Part shown: piece after piece, positions 31,849 through 40,384 of the stretch | Position numbering within the stretch: position 1 is the stretch's first letter | Layout: each line of letters starts with the position of its first letter | Assembly: GCA_947581755.1 (NCBI GenBank) | Contig: CANPVN010000012.1 | Coordinates: forward strand, 1-46,240 | From: an uncultured Clostridia bacterium | GTDB taxonomy: Bacteria > Bacillota > Clostridia > Christensenellales > Pumilibacteraceae | DNA: 46,240 nucleotides | Direction: 5' to 3' | The notes under the pieces: model-generated | The model's database searches: none | What the model was told of the DNA's origin: nothing | The model's input: the letters and a program-made list of their open reading frames with translations, nothing else | Program-made: the position numbers and the translations under genes

Positions 31849-33768
31849 ATGAAAGCAAAGAAGATATCAAAGACGAAACTTCTCGTGGGAGTTGCCGCCG
31901 TAGTGTTGATTGCCTTGATTGCGGTGTTCTTGTTGTCGGGAAAGAATTTCGAAGTTTTCAAGAGTTTTTTCCGCAAAGACATAACTCGCGAAGAAATAAG
32001 AGAGACGGCGCGGGGATTGGGAATCAAAGGAGTTATATCGGTAGCGCTTTTGGCTATGTTGCAGATAATATTCGTCTTTCTGCCCGCCGAGCCCGTTCAG
32101 GTGATAGCGGGTGTAAGTTACGGTTTGGGCTTCGGAATTGCCATTTGTATGGTCGGCGTATTTATAGGAAACACCGTTATATATATTCTGTACAAAGTTT
32201 TCGGCAAGCGAATCGGAGAATTTTATTCTTCGAAAATCGATATTGATTGGAACAGCGCAAAGACTTTTCGGATAATCGCTTTGATAATTTTTATACTTTA
32301 CTTTTTGCCCGCCATTCCTTACGGAATGATATGTTTCTTTGCGGCAAGCACGGGAATCAAGTATCCTAAATATATAGGTATCACGCTGTTGGGTTCTTTG
32401 CCTTCGGTTGTGATAGGAGTGGGACTTGGAGATCTTGCGATACAGACAAGTCTGATTTGGGCGGCGGTCATATTCGTCATCTTGCTTGCCGTCGTCATCG
32501 TTGTAGTAATAAAAAGGGATAAGATAGTAAAGAAATTGAACGCTTATATCAAGAAAAAGAGCAAACCTTATTCTTCGGATACCCAAGTGAGAAAGCCCAA
32601 TAAGCCTCTTTACAGGACTTTTGTGTTCTTTTCGAATATATTTTTGGCTTTTAAGTTGAGGCTTAAATGCCGTCGCAGCGTCAAAATACCCGAAGGTCCC
32701 TCGATAGTGCTTGTGACTCACGGGTGTTTTATAGACTTTATGTTCGTGCTTAAATATCTTATAAAGTGTTATCCTCACATAGTAACGGCGAGAATGTATT
32801 TTTATCATAAATTTATGGGGAACATGATGCGTAAGGGCGGCATAATACCCAAGAGTATGTTTACCGCCGATTTCGAATGCGCGCGCAACTGCTTTCGCGT
32901 GCTGAAAAGCGGAGAAGTTCTGTTGATGATGCCCGAGGCTCGACTCAGTACCGTCGGCAGATTCGAAGGGATACAGGATGTCACCTCTAAATTTTTGTAT
33001 ACCGCGGGAGTCAAACTGTATATTATGAAACTTCACGGCAATTATTTTGCTCGACCCAAGTGGGGGAACGGCATACGCAGCGGCTCCACGGTGGAGTGCG
33101 AGATAGACGAACTTTACACGCCCGAGGAGTTGAAGGAAATGGATTACGATACCTTCAAGAAAAAACTCGACGAGGCGATGTACTATGACGAGTATGAATG
33201 GCTCGAAACGAGACCCAAACTCAAGTACAAATCCAAAAAACTTGCTCAAGGTCTCGAGGGGATACTGTATAAATGCCCGCAATGCGGACATGAACTTTGC
33301 ACGCAAACAAAGGGCAGAAAAATTTTCTGTACTCATTGCGGCATGGAGGCGGAACTCGACGACAGATACGCTTTCCTGGGGCAAAAGCCCTTCAAAGATA
33401 TTCGTTATTGGTGGGATTATCAATATGATTGTCTCGTAAACGAGATAAAAAACGATCCCGATTGCTTTATACAAGCCGAGGTGGAACTTAAACATTCTTC
33501 TCTCGACGGAAAGAAGTGTCTGCGTCATGCGGGAGAGGGCGTTTGCCGCCTCGACGCAAACGGGCTTGTTTACAGCGGCACCGACGACGGCAAAGAGACC
33601 GAAGTACGCTTTTCTGGCGGGGAAATTTACAGAATTTTATTCGGAGTCAACGAGGATTTCGAGATCTATTCGGGCAAAGAAATTTACTTTTTCGTGCCTC
33701 GCGATAAGAGAGAATGCGCCAAGTGGTATCTTGTAAGTACGGCGCTCAAAGATTATTTTAAGAGTTGA
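31849..33768 (+). CDS. VTT-domain (DedA/TVP38-like) - acyltransferase - zinc-ribbon fusion
   Basis: 639 residues in four parts. Residues about 1-235 are a VTT/SNARE-associated membrane domain (TVP38/DedA-like) with P-A-E-P-V-Q-V-I-A-G near 80 and later membrane helices. About 240-460 is a PlsC-like acyltransferase: the H-x4-D catalytic motif is His291-Asp296 (T-H-G-C-F-I-D-F) and P-E-A-R-L-S replaces the usual P-E-G-T-R-S. A zinc ribbon follows (Cys476, 479, 494, 497), then a beta-rich C-terminal domain of about 130 residues. DedA-like proteins move lipids across membranes and PlsC-like enzymes acylate glycerolipids, so a phospholipid or surface-lipid role is inferred. No ribosome site precedes the ATG. 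Confidence 0.85.
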   Translation: MKAKKISKTKLLVGVAAVVLIALIAVFLLSGKNFEVFKSFFRKDITREEIRETARGLGIKGVISVALLAMLQIIFVFLPAEPVQVIAGVSYGLGFGIAICMVGVFIGNTVIYILYKVFGKRIGEFYSSKIDIDWNSAKTFRIIALIIFILYFLPAIPYGMICFFAASTGIKYPKYIGITLLGSLPSVVIGVGLGDLAIQTSLIWAAVIFVILLAVVIVVVIKRDKIVKKLNAYIKKKSKPYSSDTQVRKPNKPLYRTFVFFSNIFLAFKLRLKCRRSVKIPEGPSIVLVTHGCFIDFMFVLKYLIKCYPHIVTARMYFYHKFMGNMMRKGGIIPKSMFTADFECARNCFRVLKSGEVLLMMPEARLSTVGRFEGIQDVTSKFLYTAGVKLYIMKLHGNYFARPKWGNGIRSGSTVECEIDELYTPEELKEMDYDTFKKKLDEAMYYDEYEWLETRPKLKYKSKKLAQGLEGILYKCPQCGHELCTQTKGRKIFCTHCGMEAELDDRYAFLGQKPFKDIRYWWDYQYDCLVNEIKNDPDCFIQAEVELKHSSLDGKKCLRHAGEGVCRLDANGLVYSGTDDGKETEVRFSGGEIYRILFGVNEDFEIYSGKEIYFFVPRDKRECAKWYLVSTALKDYFKS

Positions 33769-33774
33769 AGCATT

Positions 33775-35274
33775 ATGAAAAACAGAAATTCCGACAAAGA
33801 TTTTACAAACGACGAAGTTAGCGGCGTAGAACAGGGCGATGAGATAGCCAAACAAAAGGAAAGCACATTTGCGCATATCAACTTAAAAGCATTTATCACC
33901 GTCCTTATAATGTTGCTTGCAATTATCGCATTGTCCGCGATACTTACGCTTATCATTCCCCAAGGGCATTACACGAGGGACGAGGCGGGCAACATAGACA
34001 TAGACAGTTTTGTCCAAGGCTCGGTACAGGGCATTGCTTTTTGGCGCGTCATAACTGCGCCTTTTCGCGTTTTTGCGTCTTCGGACTCTCTTACCGTGAT
34101 AATGATAAGCATTTTCTTGCTTGTCATGAGCGGAGTTTTCAACATAATAGACAAGACGGGCGGGATGCCGTCGATAATCAAGTTCACGAAAAAACGCTTT
34201 GCCTCGCGCAAGAATGTGATTCTGTGCGTTATGGTGCTGATATTTATGGCGTTCGGAAGTTTTTTCGGTATGTTCGAGGAACTTGTTACGCTGTTGAGTA
34301 TAGTGGTACTCATGGCGTTGTCGTTGGGTTTCGATACGCTTACAGGTCTCGGAATGTGTATGATGGCGGCATGTTTCGGCTTCGCTTCCGCCATTACAAA
34401 TCCCTTTTCGGTGGGAATAGCGTCGGGCATAGCGGGAGTGCGAGTCATTGACGGTATCTATCTCAGAATAATTTTATTCGTACTCATCTATGTTTTGCTT
34501 TGCGCATTTCTGTTGATCCACACAAGGCGGATAGCGAAAAATCCCCGAAAGAGTATGACTTACGACCTCGATCGGGAAAAACTGCTTTCCATGAAAAGCG
34601 AAAGCGAAGAGATGACTCGCGAGGAAACGAGAATTTTCCGTATCTATGTCATTTTCTTTGCCGTTCAGCTTGTCTTTTTGTTGTTGTCGGCTTCTGTAAG
34701 CGCGCTTTCGTCGTATGCCATTCCGATTTTATCGGTGAGTTTTCTTGTCGGCGGACTTATTTGCGGCGGCATAATAAAACGCGAAATAAAGACTCCGCTG
34801 TTGTGGCTGTTGAAAGGTATGTTGTCGATGGTTCCCGCAATCGTGATGATTGCGCTTGCCTCGTCGGTAAAACTTATTATGACCGAGAGCAACATAATAG
34901 ACACCGTGTTGCACGCCGTAATAGGGATGCTCGAAGGCAAACATCCCTTTGTCAATGTATTGATAATATACGCGCTTATATTGTTTCTTCAGATTTTCAT
35001 AGGTTCGGCGTCGGCGAAGATTTTATTGATAATGCCGATAATGTTCGAGATTTGCACGGTAATCGGCATTTCTCCCAATCTGTTGATTCTCACATATTGT
35101 ATGGCGGACGGTTTTACCGATGTTATTTTACCCACAAATCCCGTGCTTTTGATAGGGCTTTCGATGACGGGAGTCTCTTACGGTAAATGGTTCCGCTTTA
35201 CTTGGTGGTTTCAGATACTCGTATTTGCGTTGACTTTGGCTATGTTGTTTGCGGGCGTGGCGATAGGCTACTGA
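33775..35274 (+). CDS. YfcC/DcuC-family carrier
   Basis: Membrane carrier of 499 residues with about 12 hydrophobic segments after a hydrophilic, acidic N-terminus of 35 residues. Family features are I-P-Q-G-H-Y near residue 63, F-G-S-F-F-G-M-F-E-E, and T-N-P-F-S-V-G-I-A-S-G-I-A-G-V. The YfcC group of the C4-dicarboxylate carrier superfamily includes basic amino acid and short-chain acid transporters; the substrate cannot be set by eye. It starts six bases after the VTT fusion gene, so the two are probably co-transcribed. The ribosome site is weak. It converges on the ABC pair 2 gene with nine bases between stops and no terminator visible. Confidence 0.88.
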   Translation: MKNRNSDKDFTNDEVSGVEQGDEIAKQKESTFAHINLKAFITVLIMLLAIIALSAILTLIIPQGHYTRDEAGNIDIDSFVQGSVQGIAFWRVITAPFRVFASSDSLTVIMISIFLLVMSGVFNIIDKTGGMPSIIKFTKKRFASRKNVILCVMVLIFMAFGSFFGMFEELVTLLSIVVLMALSLGFDTLTGLGMCMMAACFGFASAITNPFSVGIASGIAGVRVIDGIYLRIILFVLIYVLLCAFLLIHTRRIAKNPRKSMTYDLDREKLLSMKSESEEMTREETRIFRIYVIFFAVQLVFLLLSASVSALSSYAIPILSVSFLVGGLICGGIIKREIKTPLLWLLKGMLSMVPAIVMIALASSVKLIMTESNIIDTVLHAVIGMLEGKHPFVNVLIIYALILFLQIFIGSASAKILLIMPIMFEICTVIGISPNLLILTYCMADGFTDVILPTNPVLLIGLSMTGVSYGKWFRFTWWFQILVFALTLAMLFAGVAIGY

Positions 35275-35283
35275 GCCGTTTTG

Positions 35284-37110
35284 TCAAGTCTTGCTGTATT
35301 GCGAGTTGTACATGGAACTGTATATGCCGTTTACCGACAAAAGTTCTTCGTGAGTGCCTTTTTCCGCTATGTGTCCGTCTTTGATTACCAATATGACGTC
35401 GGCATTCTTTATTGTCGAGAGTCGGTGCGCGATTATGAAGCAAGTGCGCCCCTCGGTGAGAGACGCCATTGCCTTTTGAATGAGCGCCTCCGTGCGGGAG
35501 TCTACATTTGACGTCGCCTCGTCGAGTATCAACATGGAAGTGTTGGGGAGCATGGCTCTCGCTATCGTTATCAGTTGTTTTTGTCCCTTAGAGACGTTTA
35601 TTCCGTCGTCGGACAACATAGTGTCGTATCCGTCGGGGAGAGCGTCGATAAACGAATCTATCTTGGCGGCTTTTGCGGCTTTTATCACATCCTCGAGAGA
35701 AGCGTCCTCTCTGCCGTATGTGATATTTTCTTTTATTGTGCCGTAAAACAGCCAAGTGTCCTGTAAAACCATCGTATACGCGCCGCGCAGACTGTCGCGA
35801 GTGACTTGTTGTATCGGCTTTCCGTCCACCGAAATGACTCCGTCGTCTACGTCGTAAAAGCGCATAAGGAGATTTATTATCGTAGTCTTTCCGCTACCCG
35901 TGGGACCCACTATCGCCACGGTCTGCCCCGAATGAGCGTGCAGACAAATATCGTATAAGATTTGTTTGTCTTTGTCGTAGCCGAAATTCACATTGTCGAG
36001 AACGACTTCGCCCTTTACTTCGGTAAGAACTTCGGCGTCGGGTAAATCGAGAGGTTCGGGCTTTTCGTCTATTATGCGGAATACGCGTTCCGCCGCCGCA
36101 AATGCAGATTGAAATTCATTCATTATGTTGGCAAACTCGTTTATGGGACCCGCAAATTTTCGCGAGTACATTACAAACTGCGCAACGCCGCCCAACGAGA
36201 TAAACCATAAAGACTCCGCGGGTACTACGCCGTTACGGCTGTAAAGGAATAGAATGCCGCCGAAGATCATTATAAGCGACAGCGAAAGGTTGTTGATGAA
36301 ATTCACCGCGGGACCTATCACGGCTCCCGCATAGTCGGCATTGTAATATGCGTCCATGGCGTCGGAGTTGCGCGCGTTGAATCTTTCCTCTATGACATCG
36401 GCTTTTCCGTAGGCGCGGATCGTCTTTGTTCCCGAGAGCATTTCTTCGGCGTAGCCGTTCAATTCTCCGAGTTTTCTCGAACGCTTGCTGAACAGCGGGT
36501 GTATCTTCTTTGTCTTGTATTTTGTGAATATGAGCGCGATAGGCACCGTTATCACAAAGACGAGAATGAGCGGCTTGGAGATAACGAACATATAATACAA
36601 CGAACCGAATATAGTGTATAAACTCGTAAGCACCTGTATCAAATCCGACGAAAGAGAGGAGTTTATCGTATCTATGTCGTAGGAAATTCGACTTACGGTG
36701 TCTCCGATCGCGTGCGAATCGAAATAACTAATCGGGAGCCTCGTAAGGTTGTCGAACAGTTGCTTGCGCATTCTGTAAGTGACTCTTTGACTGAGTATAG
36801 TCATCACCGCATGAAGCGCATAAGTCAGTATAGCCGAAGCGACATAGCAGATAAGCATCTTTATGGCGTTTTCGGTGACGGTGTCGATAAGTACGCCGCC
36901 TTCGTTTCCTATGGCGTCCATCGCGCTTCCCAAATATCTCGGTCCCATCAGCGCAAGTTGGTTCGAGGCAAGCGTCAGAAGTATAGCGGGTATAGCTATG
37001 TACCAATATCTGAAAATGTATCCCAACAGACGCAGCAGTATTCGCTTATGATTGCGTTTTTGGGGTTTTGCGTTATTCGAGGGAGTTATGTTTTTTGTGT
37101 TATCAGTCAA
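35284..37110 (-). CDS. ABC exporter half-transporter with canonical ATPase site (pair 2)
   Basis: About 608 residues from TTG at 37110. I chose this start because GGGAGG lies eight bases upstream and TTGACTGA overlaps the partner's stop by eight bases, the same layout as pair 1; a GTG at 37146 would overlap by 44 bases and has no ribosome site. Exporter membrane domain, then ATPase with Walker A G-P-T-G-S-G-K-T-T, signature V-S-K-G-Q-K-Q-L-I and Walker B L-I-L-D-E with catalytic Glu531. The signature is non-standard (V-S-K-G-Q). Second gene of a leftward pair with 37103-38830. Substrate unknown. Confidence 0.92.
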   Translation of the reverse strand: MTDNTKNITPSNNAKPQKRNHKRILLRLLGYIFRYWYIAIPAILLTLASNQLALMGPRYLGSAMDAIGNEGGVLIDTVTENAIKMLICYVASAILTYALHAVMTILSQRVTYRMRKQLFDNLTRLPISYFDSHAIGDTVSRISYDIDTINSSLSSDLIQVLTSLYTIFGSLYYMFVISKPLILVFVITVPIALIFTKYKTKKIHPLFSKRSRKLGELNGYAEEMLSGTKTIRAYGKADVIEERFNARNSDAMDAYYNADYAGAVIGPAVNFINNLSLSLIMIFGGILFLYSRNGVVPAESLWFISLGGVAQFVMYSRKFAGPINEFANIMNEFQSAFAAAERVFRIIDEKPEPLDLPDAEVLTEVKGEVVLDNVNFGYDKDKQILYDICLHAHSGQTVAIVGPTGSGKTTIINLLMRFYDVDDGVISVDGKPIQQVTRDSLRGAYTMVLQDTWLFYGTIKENITYGREDASLEDVIKAAKAAKIDSFIDALPDGYDTMLSDDGINVSKGQKQLITIARAMLPNTSMLILDEATSNVDSRTEALIQKAMASLTEGRTCFIIAHRLSTIKNADVILVIKDGHIAEKGTHEELLSVNGIYSSMYNSQYSKT

Positions 37111-38830
37111 GGAAGGCGCCTCCCATTTGAGATTCCGCAATTTCACTGTAAGCGGGGCAAGAGAAGAGGAGTTCTTCGTGTTTTCCCATTCCCGTTATTT
37201 TTCCGTCCTCGAGCACGATTATAAGGTCGCAACTTTGCACGCTGCTCACTCGTTGAGCGACTATTATCTGCGTGGAAGAAGTCATATTCTCTTTTAACGC
37301 TTTTCGCAGCATGAGGTCTGTCTTGAAGTCGAGCGCAGACGAAGAGTCGTCGAGAATAAGTATATCGGGATCTTTTGCGACGGCGCGCGCGATAAGCAGA
37401 CGCTGTTTTTGTCCGCCCGAAACATTGACTCCTTTTTGAGACAGAGATTGTTCGTAACCGTCGGGAAGCGCAGAGATAAAGTCGTGCGCTTGGGCGATCT
37501 TTGCCGCTCTTTCGACTTGTTCGCGAGTGAGATCTCTGCCGAATTTTATATTTTCTTCTATCGTATCGGCATATAGAAAGTCGTTTTGCATAGCCACGCC
37601 GAACAGTTTGCGTAAATCGTCGTCGGCGTAAGTTCTTACGTCCTTGCCCGCAATGCGAACCGCTCCCGAATCCACGTCGTAAAAACGCATAAGAAGATTG
37701 AGAATGGTAGTTTTGCCGCTGCCTGTGTGACCTATGATGCCCAAAGAACCGCCTTTGGGGAGAGAAAAACTCATGTGACTTATATTGTCGGTCTTGCCGT
37801 TGTAGGAAAAAGTCACGTCGTCGAATACTATATAGCCGTCCTCTTTGACAAAGGGAAATTCGTTCTCGTCCTTTACCGTAAGGTCTGCGGGTGAGTCGAT
37901 GACTTCGGCTATTCGTTTTGCCGACGCGCTGCTTTTTGTGTACATTATAAAAATTCTTGTTATGGAGATTAACGCCATGGAAATCATGGTAAAGTATTGA
38001 GTAAAGGCGATTATCTTCCCCGGCTCGGTCTTAAGTCCCATTACCCGATATGCGCCGATAAGCACCACGAACACGACGCCGAGATTCATCAAAAGATTGA
38101 GAGCGGGGTTTACAATTCCCATGGTAAGTCCCGCTTTCGTCTCGTTTTTGACGAGTTTTTTATTTACTTTGTCATATCTGCGACGTTCGTAATCGGTCTT
38201 TGACAAAGCCTTTATGACTCTTATTCCCGCCGAGTCCTCTCTTACCACTCTTATCATTCCGTCCACCGAGGATTGTACTTTGGAGTAGAGAGGAATACCT
38301 TTGTGCGAAACGAGGTATATCACGACGAATACTACGGGCATAAGTCCGAGCATGACAAGCGCGAGGAAGGGGTCGAGTATAAGCGAAACGGCTATTCCGC
38401 CCAAGAGCAAAAGCGGCGCTCTCACTCCCAATCTCTGCATCATTCCCGTAAAATTGTGAACATTGTAAGTGTCGGTGGTTATTCTCGATTCCAGCGACGG
38501 CAGAGTAAAGCGGTCGGTTTGTCTGCCCGACAAATTCATTATTCTTTCGAAGAGTTCGCATCTTATGCGTTCCGCGCTCATTCTTGCGGTGTATGCCGCC
38601 ATACGATTGGCTATGACGTTGCATATAAGAGCGATAAGCGCGCATATTATCATCGCAATTCCCCACAGCACGATATTTATTATCTTGCCGTTTTCGGGGA
38701 TGACGGTGTCGAGTATGTAACTTAAAATGAAGGGAAGAGCGAGTTCGATAAAAGTACCGACGGCTTTAATCAAAAAGCCGACGACCATTCTTGTTTTATA
38801 GGGTTTCAGATATCGAAAAATAAATTTCAC
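37103..38830 (-). CDS. ABC exporter half-transporter with degenerate ATPase site (pair 2)
   Basis: 575 residues from GTG at 38830 (M-K-F-I-F-R-Y-L-K-P-Y-K); a TTG six bases upstream is an alternative. Exporter membrane domain, then ATPase with Walker A G-H-T-G-S-G-K-T-T and signature V-S-G-G-Q-K-Q-R-L. Walker B is followed by Asp instead of Glu (I-L-D-D-S-S-S-A-L-D, Asp494-Asp495). This is the expected non-catalytic half of a heterodimer with the gene at 35284. First gene of the leftward pair, with a promoter at 38865-38893. Order and features mirror pair 1 on the other strand, though sequence details differ, so this is a paralogous system rather than a recent duplicate. Confidence 0.92.
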   Translation of the reverse strand: MKFIFRYLKPYKTRMVVGFLIKAVGTFIELALPFILSYILDTVIPENGKIINIVLWGIAMIICALIALICNVIANRMAAYTARMSAERIRCELFERIMNLSGRQTDRFTLPSLESRITTDTYNVHNFTGMMQRLGVRAPLLLLGGIAVSLILDPFLALVMLGLMPVVFVVIYLVSHKGIPLYSKVQSSVDGMIRVVREDSAGIRVIKALSKTDYERRRYDKVNKKLVKNETKAGLTMGIVNPALNLLMNLGVVFVVLIGAYRVMGLKTEPGKIIAFTQYFTMISMALISITRIFIMYTKSSASAKRIAEVIDSPADLTVKDENEFPFVKEDGYIVFDDVTFSYNGKTDNISHMSFSLPKGGSLGIIGHTGSGKTTILNLLMRFYDVDSGAVRIAGKDVRTYADDDLRKLFGVAMQNDFLYADTIEENIKFGRDLTREQVERAAKIAQAHDFISALPDGYEQSLSQKGVNVSGGQKQRLLIARAVAKDPDILILDDSSSALDFKTDLMLRKALKENMTSSTQIIVAQRVSSVQSCDLIIVLEDGKITGMGKHEELLFSCPAYSEIAESQMGGAFLD

Positions 38831-38864
38831 GCTCAATTCCGTCCAAACGATTCTTCCGAATCGA

Positions 38865-38893
38865 ATTATACATTATTTTTCGAATCATTGCAA
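38865..38893 (-). promoter_or_regulatory. Promoter of ABC exporter pair 2
   Basis: Minus strand TTGCAA (38888-38893), a 17-bp spacer and TATAAT (38865-38870). It lies between the ABC gene and the end of the glycosyltransferase gene. Confidence 0.6.
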
Positions 38894-38903
38894 CTTTTTT
38901 TGT

Positions 38904-39980
38904 TCAGGCATTGACTTTTTGTCTGAAGAATTCGAGATTTCCTTTGAGTCGGCTGTCCGTCGGATTGAGTTCGATCGCTTTTTCGAGGTAGAATAACGCC
39001 TTTTCGTAATTGCCTACGCTATACAGAGAATACGAGAGCAAGTCATAGGGATATTCGTTCCAGGCGCGGGGTTCGCTGATGTAACTTTGGGGACGCTCGG
39101 CGATGTCAAGCGCTTCGAGACAAAAATGTATTGCTCCGTAATAGTTCTTTTGCGTATAGAAAAGAGTAGCGGTATCCACATAAGGCTCGCGCAGATAAGG
39201 CGCTTCGGCAATGGCGCGATATAACCACCGCAGAGCCTCGCGGACTTGACCCAATCCGAGATAATCTTTGGCGATATATCTCATAGAAGCGCATCTCTCG
39301 TCCGCCCAAATAGCCGATTTGAGCGACAGATGCCGCTTCAAAGTCTCTATACTTTTTTCCCATAAACCTTTGTACATATATTCTCTTCCGAGATAGTGCA
39401 TATTGCGGTCGTCCTCGGGCTGTTCTTTGACGGACAGCTCGAGGAGCCCCAAATAGGAAGAGCGCGACTTCTTTTCGTCGGGATAGTGATGCAGAGTTAT
39501 CGGGAGATTTATCTTTGAGTAGGGTTCTCTGCCCGTGTATTTCAAAACTTCATGCACGGGATGCACCCATTCGAAGTCTCGTCGGGTATGGATTTTCTCG
39601 ATAAAGAACACGTGACCCTCTCGTCCCGTTTCGTCATGTGACCATACATAGCGATAGTACGCTTGTTTTATGCCTTTTTTCCAGACTTTTTCGAGGGCGG
39701 CTCTCCAACCTTTGTCGAATACTTCGTCAAGATCGCAGCATACGCATATATCCGCATCCTCGGGCACGAGAGCAAGAGAACGATTGCGCGCCGTGTCGAA
39801 ACGCCAGGGGTTTATGATCTCTGTCTTGACAACTGCTCCCGCTTGGGACAGAATTTTTACCGTTTCATCCTCGGAACCCGTGTCAAGGACATAAACGCCG
39901 TCTGCCTCTTTGACCGAGTCGTACCAGCGTTTACAAAATTTTTGCTCGTTTTTACTTATTGCATAGACGTAAATCTTCAT
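38904..39980 (-). CDS. Family 2 glycosyltransferase with TPR-like C-terminus
   Basis: 358 residues from ATG at 39980 (M-K-I-Y-V-Y-A-I-S-K-N-E); a longer reading to 40016 would include the promoter. The N-terminal GT-A domain shows K-N-E, then D-T-G-S-E-D-E-T, R-N-x-S-L-A and the metal-binding C-C-D-L-D-E-V-F. The C-terminal third has TPR-like helices (Y-L-G-R-E-Y-M-Y-K-G, A-L-F-Y-L-E-K-A-I-E-L-N-P). This layout is common in small glycosyltransferases of Firmicutes that act on glycans, glycopeptides or surface polymers; the acceptor is unknown. The promoter -10 ends six bases before the ATG and there is no ribosome site, suggesting a leaderless mRNA. Confidence 0.88.
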   Translation of the reverse strand: MKIYVYAISKNEQKFCKRWYDSVKEADGVYVLDTGSEDETVKILSQAGAVVKTEIINPWRFDTARNRSLALVPEDADICVCCDLDEVFDKGWRAALEKVWKKGIKQAYYRYVWSHDETGREGHVFFIEKIHTRRDFEWVHPVHEVLKYTGREPYSKINLPITLHHYPDEKKSRSSYLGLLELSVKEQPEDDRNMHYLGREYMYKGLWEKSIETLKRHLSLKSAIWADERCASMRYIAKDYLGLGQVREALRWLYRAIAEAPYLREPYVDTATLFYTQKNYYGAIHFCLEALDIAERPQSYISEPRAWNEYPYDLLSYSLYSVGNYEKALFYLEKAIELNPTDSRLKGNLEFFRQKVNA

Positions 39981-39986
39981 ATTTTT

Positions 39987-40016
39987 ATTATATGAAGCCG
40001 ATAAAACGCTTGACAA
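39987..40016 (-). promoter_or_regulatory. Promoter of the glycosyltransferase gene, leaderless
   Basis: Minus strand TTGTCA (40011-40016), an 18-bp spacer and TATAAT (39987-39992). Its -35 lies on top of the -35 of the divergent rpmE promoter. Confidence 0.65.
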
Positions 40017-40038
40017 TAAGTTTTTAATACCTTATAAT
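40010..40038 (+). promoter_or_regulatory. Full-consensus promoter of the rpmE operon
   Basis: TTGACA (40010-40015), a 17-bp spacer and TATAAT (40033-40038). The -35 overlaps the divergent glycosyltransferase -35 by five bases. Confidence 0.8.
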
Positions 40039-40073
40039 AGTAAGGCTATATTGATTGATTAGGAGATAATGTT

Positions 40074-40283
40074 ATGAAAGAGAAGATACATCCCGATTAT
40101 CATGAAGTTACGATGGTATGCGCGTGCGGGGCTTCGTTTGTTACGGGCTCTACCAAAAAGGGCGATGTTGTAAAGGTCGATGTTTGCAGCGAATGTCATC
40201 CTTTCTATACGGGTAAGCAAAAGCACACCGAATCGGGCGGACGAATCGATAAATTCAACAAGCGTTTTGCAAAAAAGAATTAG
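40074..40283 (+). CDS. rpmE: 50S ribosomal protein L31, zinc form
   Basis: 69 residues. The zinc-binding form of L31 with Cys16-x-Cys18 (V-C-A-C-G) and Cys38-x-x-Cys41 (C-S-E-C-H), plus [10 protein letters not shown]31 bridges the ribosomal subunits, and the zinc form is replaced by a Cys-less form when zinc is short in many bacteria; no such second copy is in this window. AGGAG precedes the ATG. First gene of the translation-related operon rpmE-(DUF1385-prmC)-prfA. Confidence 0.95.
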   Translation: MKEKIHPDYHEVTMVCACGASFVTGSTKKGDVVKVDVCSECHPFYTGKQKHTESGGRIDKFNKRFAKKN

Positions 40284-40384
40284 TTCAGGCTATACCGAAC
40301 ATTTAACCATATCTTTCCGATAGGGCGTTTTAAGCGTACGATCGAATAGGTGTGGTTTATTTTTTTAAGGGGGACTTGTCAAAA

